Source of the DNA: CAVWDI01 sp963793095
GTDB lineage: Bacteria; Chloroflexota; Anaerolineae; Anaerolineales; UBA4823
DNA length: 64,000 nucleotides
Direction: 5' to 3'
NCBI GenBank assembly: GCA_963793095.1
Contig: CAWBYY010000011.1
Coordinates: forward strand, 620,001 to 684,000
Notes under the pieces: model-generated
What the model was told of the DNA's origin: nothing
What the model saw: the letters and a program-made list of their open reading frames with translations, nothing else
Database searches by the model: none
Shown: piece by piece, positions 8,213-18,388 of the stretch
How positions within the stretch are numbered: position 1 is the stretch's first letter
Layout: the number at the start of each line of letters is the position of its first letter
Made by a program: the position numbers and the translations under genes

Positions 8213-8473
8213 TCAGATATGAATTGTTCCCTTGGCATTCTTCCTGCTGTACCCCTGATCCCAGAGGAAATCGAGCAAGATATTGTGCGCTGTCTCCAAG
8301 CCAATCTGACAGGCATCGATGGGCACCCCCAGTTTTTTGCGAGTTTCATCGATTTTCCAGAAACCGGCTGGCGAGTGTGGGATTATTAGTTGGGCCAGGT
8401 GTGCTCCGGCTTGATTGAGAAAACACAGGTCGTGCTTATTTTGACTCCAATCAATTCCAATGTATACTTTCAT
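8213..8473 (-). pseudogene. IS110-family transposase, N-terminal remnant
   Basis: An 86-residue frame whose first about 75 residues match the DEDD (RuvC-like) N-terminal domain of IS110 transposases: VYIGIDWSQNKHDLCFLNQAG with the first catalytic Asp, and CQIGLETAHNILLDFLWDQGY with the Glu. It then runs into unrelated sequence and stops. Full-length IS110 proteins are about 320-450 residues and end in a second domain with a catalytic Ser, which is absent. A ribosome site (CAGGAGGTTCTC) is preserved upstream, so this is the 5' end of a dead element. No inverted ends are expected for IS110 and none are seen. Confidence 0.75.
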
Positions 8474-8716
8474 GAGAACCTCCTGTTTGTGTTGGAGGTC
8501 TACACAATCAAAAGTATGCCAGGATGCTGTTTTAGTTTATCCTCAACCTCTTGACAAACCAATAAATGTATTTGTAGAAGATATTAGATTAAGGAGTTTA
8601 TCTTTTAATTTGAGCAGGGATCTAGAACAAGCAGGTGTAAAGTTTTTGGAGCAGCTATTCATACATCAAACCAAATCACGACTATTTAATCGACATCTAT
8701 TAGTTTCAAACAAAAT

Positions 8717-9153
8717 ATGAATAGAATCAATTACTTTGCGTACGGCTCAAATATGTCACAGATAGGATGCAGGATCGCACACCATCAGCAACCCCAATCG
8801 GCATTGGATTACTGAAAGATTACGAATTCGTCTGCAACAAGAAAAGCAACGATATGGCTCAGGAAAAGGCAACCTGGTTCTATCTGAGAACAGCGAAGTT
8901 TGGGGAGTGCTCTATGAAATTGAGGAGGATGATCTGGAAGTCTTGGACGAGATATGAAGGAGGTTATAAACGGCAGAACGTAACAGTTTTTATAGATAAC
9001 GAACCAGTAACCGCTGTCACATACATCTCAGATAAACTTACCGAAGAACCTCCCACCCGGTTTTACCTCCAGCTCATTATCGATGGAGCGATCGAACACC
9101 AGCTTCCAGAGGATTACATTGCGAAATTGAAAGCAATAGACACCAAGAATTAA
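8717..9153 (+). pseudogene. Gamma-glutamylcyclotransferase-like protein, multiply frameshifted
   Basis: Read across three frames this is one gamma-glutamylcyclotransferase-fold protein. Frame of 8717 gives MNRINYFAYGSNMS, the family's YGSN substrate-binding loop. The frame of 8767 gives DRTPSATPIGIGLLKDYEF and CNKKSND. The frame of 8853 gives GSGKGNLVLSENSEVWGVLYE and ends DLEVLDEI. The frame of 8767 then resumes with EGGYKRQNVTVFIDNEPVTA to the stop at 9153. At least three indels are needed, with the middle shift compensated downstream. The family cleaves gamma-glutamyl amines or peptides to 5-oxoproline. It may be intact in nature and broken only in this assembly. Confidence 0.7.
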
Positions 9154-9305
9154 GGAATTTATCAAAATAAATTCCAGAATGGGGACAACACTTTACCTGA
9201 TCCCTACCATCGGGACAGGGAATAAACACATCCGCGATCAAATTTCTGATTCGAAACGGGCTCGATAACCTTAAATCACACTACCTATTACTTCCATCTG
9301 CCGGT

Positions 9306-12300
9306 GTGATACAGGACTTCATAAGCGAACTGGGAGATACCATGGGTGTGTATATCTTCCAGTTTTACAGGATTGGACGAGCTATTATGGACGATTCCGG
9401 GCTGCCCATCCAGGAACTGAACGACACCGCCATCCGCCAGCTTGTGAAACACACCCTGTCCGAAATGAACACTGGCGGGAAACTCACAACCTTTGATACG
9501 GTCTGGGACAAACCCGGGTTCATCGAAGAGATGCTGGATTGGACCCGGGAAATGAAAAGCCAGGGAATATTCCCCGAAGATTATGCAGATTTTGCCAAGG
9601 GATCCGGTACAGAACGGGATGCGCAGCTCGCTGAGTTCTACCAGGGATACCAATCCTTTCTTCAGGAGCGCAGCTACTCGGACGCAGACGGACTGCTCTG
9701 GCTGGCAGCCGAAGCGCTTGAAAAAAATCCTACACTTTTTTTAAAAGATGGACCTCTTTCTGTCCTTGGGTTTGACCAGTTCACGCCTGTCCAAATCCGG
9801 ATCCTGCAGCAACTTTCGAACCCGATTCAGGGAACTGAATATTTATTTACTCTGGGATGCAAACCGGCCGGAAACCAGCATCGCCCTGACTCGTTTACAC
9901 CGGACAAGAGGGGAATTAATCAACCACCTTACACCTGAGATTGTGAAACTACCTGGTGATGATCCCGAAAGCCCCTCGATATCCTTCCTGAAGGATTCCA
10001 TATTCGAGCAAGGACAAAAAACACCGCTCCCAGTAAAAAACATTCAGTTAATAGAAGCACCATCACGAGAGGACGAAGTCAGGCGTGGGTTGAGAGAATT
10101 AAAGCGCTTACTTCTCACGGGGATATCACCCGCAAAAATTTCAATCCTGGCGCCAAATCCGGTTGTCTACCTATCCATCATCCGCACTGTCTCCCAGGAA
10201 TACAGCATCCCGGTGGAGTTTGACCAGCCGCTCCTGGAAAATCCTGCCATCTATGCCCTGGTAAACCTGCTTGAAATCACAATCGATTTTCCCTGGCGCA
10301 AGACGTTTGAAGTCCTGCGTTCCCCTTACATACGCCTGAGCTTTCTAACAACTGAACAAATAGACCTCCTCGATCAACTCACCAGGGAACGCCCGGTTAT
10401 CGCTGGCGCCGACCAATGGCTGTACGCACTGGGTTCTCTGGAAAGAAAAATAATAGATACGGAGGACGAAGACCTGGGTCCTCCTCCCCTTGCATCCGAG
10501 TTGTCAGAAGACCAACTTGCAGGGATCACGGAAGGCTTGCAGGAGTTTTTCAAATTACTCACCCCTCCATTGTCTGCAACTTACAGGGAATACGCCTGGT
10601 GGGTCCAGACCAGGATTATCGGTTTGTTCCCCGAAGCAGAGCAATCTGAGGATGAAGTTCCAGAACCAGTCCCGACCTTTGACTTGCTTGGAGGCTGCCG
10701 GGAAAGCCCTTATCCGGGTCGGGATACACAGACTTTAAGTACAGCTCTGCGCGCCCTGGGGAGACTGGTTTCCGCTGCCGAGGTATTCCCGCATGACAGA
10801 GTTGTCTCCTGGGAGACTTTCCTGACAGAATATACCTCACTGCTTCAGGCATTAAATATACGACCGGACCCGCTCCAATCACAGGTTCGGTTCGGGAGGC
10901 TGGAAGCAGGGCGGGCCAGAGAAGCAGACCACCTCTTTGTTCTTGGGTTATCAGAAGGCGAATTCCCGCACCTGCCTCCCCCGGATATTTTTTACACTTC
11001 CGAGGAGCGCGAAAAACACCCATTACCCATCATCAGGTACACATCTGCAGATGATGCTACCTTGTGGTGGCAGGTTCTTGGGAATGCTCGCAAAAGCCTG
11101 AGCCTTCTAAGGCCATATATCGATGACAACGGCGCTCCCTGGCAGCCTTCGCCATTCTGGGACGCTGTACTGGAATGTTTCGAAACGGTTGAAGTGGAAA
11201 GGATCCCAATCTCAAGCCACCCTGATATTGATGAATCTGCAAGCATTAACGAACTGCTTGTCTCATTATCATATTCAATTGTGGAAAGACTGCCTGAAAG
11301 CCTGAAGGGCATCTGGGAGTACTCGGAACTCTCTGACCGGATCATGACAGCAAAACAGAGCTACAACAAACCCCAGGAATTTGAAGGTGTGCTCCATTCA
11401 GATTCAATAAAATCCGAACTGAATAACCGGTTCGGAGCAGGCCATATTTGGAGTGCTTCCCGCCTCAACCGGTATGCCAATTGCCCGTTTGGTTTTTATG
11501 CTGAGTATGTTCTGGAGATCGAAGCACTGGAAGAGCCTGAGGAAGGGATCGATGCCCTGCAGAGGGGGGCTATTCTCCATAGAGTGCTGGAAATCCTTTT
11601 CAGAAAGCTGGTTGAGACTGGGATTGAACTTACATCTGACAACCTGGATACTGTCCTTTTACATCTTGAGGAAAGCTGCACAAGTGTCTTCAGGACAGCA
11701 CCTCACGTATACGGCTTCCGCCCGGGACCTCTCTGGAATTATGAAAAACAGGAACTGCTGCGGTTGTTGCGGGTACTTATTAACTGGGAATGTGAAGAAA
11801 ACGGTATTGCCGGTCGTTTTCTTCCTTATCTCCAGGAATTTGGCTTTGGTTTTGGCGGGGAGAGCTCCCTACCTGTGGAAATAAACGCTGGGGAATCCGC
11901 CTTTCGCCTGAGAGGGGTTATCGACCGTATTGACAGAGATTCTGATGGACATCTGAGGTTGATCGATTACAAGAGCGGGAATACAAAGTACTCAGCTAGT
12001 GACATCCAAAACGGACTTGCCCTGCAGACCGCACTATATGCAGTTGTAGCTGAGGGATTATTATGCGGGGAGCAGGAGAGAGTTACCGAAAGCTATTACC
12101 TGCATATACCTTCCCGGGCGACCAGCGGAAAGCTTGAATTCGGATACCAGGTCAGGGAAAATGAAACTGTCGAGGCTGCATTACAGCAGGCTGCCGCGAA
12201 TATCCAGAATATCTGCGAAGGAATTTTTCCAAGTGCACCAGGCAAACCCATCCAGGGAAAACTGTCCTGCCGAAGGTGGTGCGAATTTGCGTCCATGTGC

Positions 12301-12351
12301 AGGGTTTCCAGGCAGAGCATTTCCAAGGCAAGGCAGTGGGGGCTGGCATGA
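9306..12351 (+). CDS. addB: AddB-like helicase-nuclease subunit, frameshifted
   Basis: AddB-type subunit of an AddAB (RexAB) double-strand break resection complex. The open frame reaches upstream of the GTG at 9306 to at least 9240 (LIRNGLDNLKSHYLLLP), so the true N-terminus lies further left, probably behind another indel. One frameshift is needed near 9850-9875 (YLFTLGCKP to RLHRTRGELINHLTPE). Seen downstream: FVLGLSEGEFPHLPPPD (UvrD-like motif), NCPFGFYAEY, and the PD-(D/E)XK nuclease core LRLIDYKSGN with a downstream LQTALYAV. The closing CRRWCEFASMC supplies three cysteines that, with the earlier Cys, would bind the AddB Fe-S cluster. Its stop overlaps the AddA start (ATGA). Confidence 0.8.
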
Positions 12352-15300
12352 TCCCGACTCCCGAACAGCGAAATGCAATTGAGACACAGGACAGGCCGGT
12401 AATCGTCGAGGCGGGAGCAGGCACTGGAAAGACATGGGTGCTGGTCCAGCGCTTTATACACCTGCTGGATACCCACCCGGACTGGCCAATTGACAGCATC
12501 ATTGCAATCACCTTCACAGAAAAAGCCGCCCGGGAGATGCGGACCCGAATCCGGAAAGCGGTAGAGGAGAGAGCTCTAACCAGTCCCCAAGATTCAGCCT
12601 GGCAGGAGTACCGCAGCAGCCTGGATAAACTTCAGGTCAGCACCATCCACAGTCTGTGTGCCCGCATCCTGAGGGAAAATGCCATTGCCGCTGAAATTGA
12701 CCCCCGGTTTGGGGTCCTTGATGAACAGGAAGCCGACCTTCTCAAGGAAGAAGCTGTCCGCGAGACCATCCGGGTCCTGGAGGAAGAGGACCACCCTGCC
12801 CTGGAACTGCTGGTCTCCCTGCGTGTATACGACCTGCGCGAAGAGATGGCGAACATGCTGGATAAGCGTGGTACGCTCCACCAGATATTCCCTGAACTGG
12901 AAGAACCAGAAAACCTTCTGGTTAAATGGGAAAGAGGACTGGCGGAAATGCGCGGGTTTCTCTGGGAAACCCAGCTGCGGGAAAAACCAGGGATCCAGGC
13001 AGCAATAACTTCAGTTCAAAACACCCATATCTCCGATCCCGGAGACCTGTTGGCAGGCAGTGTAACTATTGCTCAAAAAGGCTGCCTGGCGCTGTCGGAA
13101 AATGATTTAACCAATGCCGCAAACGCCTGGCTTCAGATCGGTCTCAAAGGAGGCAGGCAGGCAAGCTGGGGTGGGAAAGAATCACTAAGCAGATTGAAAG
13201 AGGACCTGAAATTATTACGGAGTGCAGCTCAGGTCCTTGAAAAAGCGGGAGCGCTCAAGGAAATCGGCCTGGAGGACCAAACAGCGGCGCGGCACCTTCA
13301 GTTATGGAGATTGCTCTGGGAGCGGCTTGAATTAACCTACAGCCAGCTCAAGGATGAACAGCAGTCCATGGATTTTGACGACCTGGAAATATACACAGAC
13401 CGCTTGCTAATAAAAACACCAAGATCACTGCGATTGGAAAACTACATCAGCAACATAAACAGTCTGATGGTGGATGAATTTCAGGACACAAACCAGATCC
13501 AGCAGCGGATTGTATATGCCCTGGCCCCTCCGGAGGATACAGGTAAGCTGTTAGTGGTTGGTGATTCTAAACAGAGCATCTACCGCTTCCGGCAAGCTCA
13601 AGTGGGTATATTCAACCAGACAAAAAATTATATTAGGAGAGTAACCAACGAACCCCCGGTCCAGCTGGATACATCCTTCCGGGCTCACAAAGACCTTGTT
13701 TCTGCTTTCAACAATCTTTTTGAACAGATCATGGCACCAATGGGGGAAACTTTTTCCGAGTTTGAAGCCCAACCAGGGTCATTAAGATCCAATCGAGAGC
13801 CATCTCCTGAGCTACCTTCAGCAGTTGAGGTATTGGTCATTCCTGAGAAAAATGATCAGGATGAAAAGATAAGCGCAGAGGAGGCAAGGATATGGGAGGC
13901 CGGGTGGATAGCCCAGCGCTTGATGGATCTAAAACAAACCGGATTCCCTGTCTGGGACAGATCCTTAAACGAAGGCATCGGCGATTACCGGCCATTTGAT
14001 TTCCGAGATGCAGCTGTGTTGTTCAGGGCTACTACAATTTTCCCCCTCTACGAAGCGGAGTTCAAGCGTGCAGGGCTGCCGTACCTCACCATCAGCGGAC
14101 GAGGATATTACGACCGGCAGGAGGTACAGGACTTGATCGCCCTGCTGGCTGCCCTGGCGAACCCGTCGGACGATTTAAATCTGGCAGCCGCCCTGCGTTC
14201 CCCGCTATTTTCAATTAACGATGAGAACTCTTTACCGCCTGCGCTGGCACACCCCGGGAGGTGGTATCGCAGATGTGCCAATTAAATACAAAAAAGCGCT
14301 GGCAGAACCGCCACCCACAAGCCAGGAGGGATTGGTCGAAAGGGCCCATATGATCCTTTCTGGACTCTGGTCACAGACCGGCAGGGTCGATATCTGGACC
14401 CTACTCCGCATAGCGCTGAATGAAACCGGCTATGAGACTACTCTGGCCAGAAATGATGAGGAAACTGGCAGGCAGAGGGCAAATGTAGCCAAATTCCTGT
14501 CCTTTGCCAGAGAACGCGGCGGCATCAGCATTTCTGAATTCCTCCGCCGGATACAGGACCTGCAGCTGCGCGAAGCGCGTGAAGGTGAAGCACTTGGCCG
14601 GGAACCTGAGAGCGGAGCGGTCCAGTTAATGTCCATCCATGCTGCCAAGGGACTGGAATTCCCTGTTGTTGTGGTCGCCGACCTTGGGAGGAGAAGAAGA
14701 AGCGGTTTCGGGTCTCCGCACCTGCTCCACGACCCCATATTCGGGGCGGTGTGCAAAATCAGGGATCAATACGGGGATTGGCAAAAACCGGCTGGATATG
14801 CCTGGGGTGAGTGGCTGGAGGAGCGAATGGAGGAAGCCGAGCGAAAACGTCTGCTCTATGTAGCCTGCACAAGGTCGGCTGATTTGCTTCTTCTCTCAGG
14901 CCAGATGGGCAACAACGATACCTGGATGGCTGAAATACTGGATGCCTGGGGCATTCATGGGGCTGGAATGGAGAATGAAGAACTTTCGCTTGATAGATTC
15001 AATATTTTTATCCACCGCCCAGGAGAACCGGGTGAAACTCTGGAGAAGGTAGAAATAACTTTGAGTGAAAAAGCTGTCAGGTTGGACACAATTCCCGAGT
15101 TGGCTCAGCCTTTACATTTGAAAGCGCAACCGCTGACCGTCGCTGTGTCTGATATTGAGCGGTTGTTCAGCCCGGGTGAAGAGGAAACGATTGAAATCCG
15201 GCCGGCAATATGGAGCGGGCAGCGCAGTGAAAAATCTCCCCGCGCACCAGGGTATAAAATCGGGAACATCGTACATAAAGCGCTGGCGCATTGGGGCTGC

Positions 15301-15771
15301 CTTGAATACCCGGAAAACAAGATGTTTGAGTACCTGGAGAGTGCTGCAAAAAGAGAAGGAGTTTTTCCAGATGCTGTGACTCATGCAGTTAGAACCTCCT
15401 TCTGGATGCTGAACAATCTAAAAAAGCACCAGCTCTATCTAGAGATCAGTGACTCGAAATTGAAATACCACGAGCTGCCTTTCACCCTCAATTCACCTGA
15501 GGGTATTCTGCATGGAGTAATAGACCTTCTTTATGAAGACCAATATGGGAATTGGCATCTAGTTGACTGGAAAACCGAATGGACCCCTAAAGAAAAGGTT
15601 GAGGAGAATTCAAACTTTCATCTCCAACAAATTTCTATATATGCGTATGTATCTCGAAAACAGATTGGTCTTATTCCAAGCGCCGGTATATGTTTCTTAA
15701 GTCCAATACTGTATCAATACAGGTACGATCAAACGGTTATAGAAAATTCAATGAATCAATTATTTCTGTAG
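12348..15771 (+). CDS. addA: AddA-like UvrD/RecB-family helicase-nuclease, frameshifted
   Basis: The ATG at 12348 overlaps the AddB stop by four bases, the canonical addBA coupling. Helicase motifs run in order: Q-motif TPEQRNAIE, Walker A EAGAGTGKT, Ia ITFTEKAAREM, II LMVDEFQDTNQIQ, III VGDSKQSIYRFR, and V/VI SIHAAKGLEFPVVVVADLG with LLYVACTRS. A frameshift is needed near 14220-14285, where the first frame ends RRCAN and the second continues IADVPIKYKKALA. The C-terminus holds the RecB-type nuclease: GNIVHKALAHW, GVIDLLYED, LVDWKTEW and a downstream Gln/Tyr. At about 1,140 residues it has the usual AddA length. With AddB it unwinds and resects broken DNA ends. Confidence 0.85.
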
Positions 15772-16019
15772 AGAATTTTTGTATTGACCTACAAAAACTG
15801 AACAAATAGATCAGTTAGGATTAGGATAAAAACTAGTCAGTTAGATTGCCAGAGGAACAATTCACATTTGAACAAACCAATACAAAATTCCAGGAAGCCG
15901 AAACACTTTTAAGACAGAGGATAACCATGAACCTGTTATTCGATAATTTTGATAAGCCAGCATACTTTTAAAAATACCATAATCAGTTTACACTTCTCTA
16001 AAATCCGGAGAATTTAATA

Positions 16020-16226
16020 ATGAAAATAATTTGGTATGACGGTGAGACTTACGAAGGCGAAACAGCAAAGGAAGTAGTTGAAAAAATGGCGCGTTCGTCT
16101 CCCTTTGCTCATCAGGGGGAATTATTCACTTATACGCTTGATGTGGCAAAAAGATGCTGGAAATTCGGTAAACCTGTTAGACCTTGGGGGTATGAAACTG
16201 TTTCTGAAAGATTTAAAGAAATATGA
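16020..16226 (+). CDS. Hypothetical protein, 68 residues
   Basis: A short soluble protein opening MKIIWYDGETYEGETAKEVV, without signal peptide or membrane segment. It is preceded by CCGGAGAATTTAATA, a plausible ribosome site, which together with the compact 68-codon frame supports expression. It lies alone after addA, at the left edge of a repeat-rich intergenic region. I recognise no family. The mix of Trp/Tyr and charged residues is compatible with a small globular protein. Confidence 0.5.
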   Translation: MKIIWYDGETYEGETAKEVVEKMARSSPFAHQGELFTYTLDVAKRCWKFGKPVRPWGYETVSERFKEI

Positions 16227-16522
16227 CATTGTCAAAGATCTTCATAGTTGATGAATAATTCAAATAATTGTTGGTAGGAATCAATGAAATATACGCGGAG
16301 GTATTATGGCAAAAACAAGCTAACGAGATTGCTGAAGCGTAGCACTTCTGCGCTCGGAAAACACAAAAGGGGGAAAAATAAAAGATAGATTTCGCCATAA
16401 ATAGAACTTGACGGTTGCACCTTTTTACAACACCAGGTTGCACCAGATTGACATCACCAGTTATTATCACCGAGCCCAATACCCCCACAGATGTAGGGGG
16501 AACAATGTGGACCTGGTGGGAT

Positions 16523-16548
16523 TTTAGTACCTTGCAGGTGCTCAAGCC
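16523..16548 (+). repeat. Short direct repeat B, copy 1
   Basis: GATTTTAGTACCTTGCAGGT followed by GCTC matches 20071-20096 at all but one or two positions. Looser similarity extends to the left (GTGGACCTGGTGG against GAGGACCCGAGCGG). The two copies bracket the sulfatase and maturase genes in the same orientation. No further copy was noticed in the window. Confidence 0.6.
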
Positions 16549-16571
16549 CCCGCCTCTCAACGCGACTGTTT

Positions 16572-16736
16572 AGAATCACCCGGCAGGCAGGCATTGAAAC
16601 CTTTTGACTTCCGCCCGGACCGTATTTTAACAATAATAAACCGGCCGTACCGGTCCAGTTAATAATTACAGCCGGGACCGCCGCACAGCCGGCGGAATCT
16701 ACCCGGATGGTTACACCCGGGCAAAATCAAAAAGGC
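16572..16736 (+). repeat. Direct repeat C, copy 1 (orphan promoter-like segment)
   Basis: About 165 bases resembling 21144-21307. Shared blocks include GAATCACCCGGCAGGCA, CTTTTGACTTCC, GGACCGTATTTTAAC and AATAATAAACCG. It keeps a TTGACT-N17-TTAACA arrangement and, just after it, ACCGG-N5-CCGGT (16640-16654), a degraded form of the palindrome in copy 2. The segment points toward the 3' end of the convergent sulfatase gene, so the promoter drives no visible gene here. Confidence 0.6.
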
Positions 16737-16782
16737 AGCCCTCGCAAATCCAGGCGGTGAAACCCGGTCTGTGAGAGCTGCT
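16734..16782 (-). terminator. Probable terminator of the sulfatase gene
   Basis: Read on the minus strand, AGCAGCTCTCACA pairs with TGCGAGGGCTGCC across a loop of about 23 bases that holds a smaller stem. The sequence CTTTTTGATTTTG follows. It lies 40 bases after the sulfatase stop. The long loop lowers confidence. Confidence 0.45.
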
Positions 16783-16822
16783 GTTTTCTAAATATTGATT
16801 ACCCGTTCAATGGATAATCCTA

Positions 16823-18310
16823 TTAATGAGATTTACTGCTCGTCGCCTCTTCAAGCTGCCGGAGCACAGCATCCAGGTTGAAGGATGCCGGTTTCTGGCG
16901 CGGTGGGAATTGTATAAAAGCCTCGATCTGTTTAGCCACGGCATCTTGCATGTAGTACATGATATAGAGGTGTGAGATCATCCAGTCGAAATAGGTGTTC
17001 GAGTTTTCATCAGCTCGCTCGAAAGGGTCCTGGCGCAGGTTGAAAATCTTCGGAGCGCGCAGCGGCACGAAAGGCTCAAGCCAGCACTGCAGCGTTTTGG
17101 CGCGCTGCTCCATCAGGACCACTTTCCAATCACCCATGCGGATCGCCAGGACATCACCATCATCACTGATATAAAAATAGTATTCGCGCGGACTTTCCTG
17201 CACCTCTCCCATGAAATAGGGAAGCATATTGTAACCATCGAGATGCACTTTGAAGGTTTTGCCGGCTGCCTGGTGTCCCTGGAGCAGTTTCTCTTTGATC
17301 TCTGGTTCACCGGCGGCAGCCAGGAGGGTTGGTAAAAAGTCTATCAGGCTGACGATGCCATTGAGTACTGTGCCTGCCTTGAACTTGCCAGGCCAGCGCA
17401 CAAAGCAGGGCACCCGCCAGCCGCCTTCCCAGTTGGTGTTCTTTTCGGAGCGGAAGGGGGTGATCGCGGCATCCGGCCAGCTATTGTAGTGAGGACCATT
17501 ATCGGTCGAGTACATCACAATGGTATCTTCAGCGATGCCCATTTCATCGAGTTTGTCAAGCATTTCTCCAATGTGTTCATCATGGGCTACCATGACATCA
17601 TTGTAAAAACCCTGTCCGCTTTTACCCTCGTGTTTCTTAGCCCGGTGGGTGCGGAAGTGCATGGCGGTTGTGTTGTACCAGACAAAGAAAGGTTTTCCCG
17701 ATTTATGAGCATCCTCAATAAAACGCAGGGCATGCCCGGTAACTTCATCGTCAATGGTTTCCATTCGTTCTTTGGTCAGCGGGCCGGTATCTTCGATCTT
17801 CTGCCCGCCTTTGCCATCAGCCCAGCTGTGGATCACACCTCGCGGCCCGAAACGCGCTCTAAATTCCGGGTCTTTTGGGTAGTCGGGGTCCTCCGGCTCC
17901 TCCTCGGCGTTGAGGTGATATAGATTGCCGAAGAATTCATCAAAACCATGCATCGTAGGGAGGAATTTATCCTTATCACCCAGGTGATTCTTACCGAATT
18001 GGCCGGTGATATAACCCAGGGGCTTGAGTAATTCGGCAATCGTTGGATCTTCCGCCTGCAAACCAACATCTGCACCCGGCATGCCTACCTTGGTTAAACC
18101 GGTACGGATGGGATTCTGACCGGTGATAAAGGATGCCCTTCCGGCAGTGCAGCTTTGCTGGGCATAAAAATCAGTAAAGGCAATACCCTCATTACCGATG
18201 CGATCTATGTTGGGGGTGCGATAGCCCATCTGGCCGCGGCTGTTGTAGCTAATGTTCCACCAGCCGATGTCATCACCCCAGAGGATCAGAATATTTGGTT
18301 TTTTGTTCAT
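16823..18310 (-). CDS. Type I sulfatase, Cys-type
   Basis: A 495-residue arylsulfatase-fold enzyme that hydrolyses sulfate esters. The N-terminal metal site is visible as ILWGDDIGWWNISY. The formylglycine signature is SCTAGRASFITG: a C-x-A-x-R form in which Cys must be oxidised to formylglycine. Further family marks are GQFGKNHLGD, STDNGPHYN near residue 255 and GWRVPCFVRWPG. No signal peptide is seen, so it looks cytosolic. A strong ribosome site (AAAAAGGAGGAGG) precedes the ATG. A matching maturase lies directly upstream on the same strand, so the pair is a self-contained sulfatase unit. The frame is complete, unlike the second sulfatase of the window. The natural substrate is unknown. Confidence 0.85.
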   Translation of the reverse strand: MNKKPNILILWGDDIGWWNISYNSRGQMGYRTPNIDRIGNEGIAFTDFYAQQSCTAGRASFITGQNPIRTGLTKVGMPGADVGLQAEDPTIAELLKPLGYITGQFGKNHLGDKDKFLPTMHGFDEFFGNLYHLNAEEEPEDPDYPKDPEFRARFGPRGVIHSWADGKGGQKIEDTGPLTKERMETIDDEVTGHALRFIEDAHKSGKPFFVWYNTTAMHFRTHRAKKHEGKSGQGFYNDVMVAHDEHIGEMLDKLDEMGIAEDTIVMYSTDNGPHYNSWPDAAITPFRSEKNTNWEGGWRVPCFVRWPGKFKAGTVLNGIVSLIDFLPTLLAAAGEPEIKEKLLQGHQAAGKTFKVHLDGYNMLPYFMGEVQESPREYYFYISDDGDVLAIRMGDWKVVLMEQRAKTLQCWLEPFVPLRAPKIFNLRQDPFERADENSNTYFDWMISHLYIMYYMQDAVAKQIEAFIQFPPRQKPASFNLDAVLRQLEEATSSKSH

Positions 18311-18388
18311 GTAACCTCCTCCTTTTTAAAAAATTGAAATAAAACCCAAACTGCTGTGTAAACATTATCCCTAATTTAACAATTTTCT

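Larger units (their letters stand above)
16227..16822. other. 596-base intergenic region with two repeat segments and a terminator
   Basis: No convincing gene is visible here. The region holds a short sequence shared with 20071 (GATTTTAGTACCTTGCAGGTGCTC at 16523), a promoter-like segment repeated at 21144, and at its right end the hairpin that probably terminates the sulfatase on the minus strand. A small G/C hairpin (CCCCC-N9-GGGGG) is near 16489-16500. Confidence 0.5.

Noticed and set aside
8460..8720. 86-codon open frame on the plus strand
   Set aside because: It begins inside the IS110 remnant's 5' end and shows no family likeness. The real gene nearby starts at 8717.
9179..9270. Short frame MGTTLYLIPTIG upstream of addB as a separate gene
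   Set aside because: It stops after about 29 codons, and the addB frame is already open nearby. It is more likely the shifted N-terminus of addB or non-coding.
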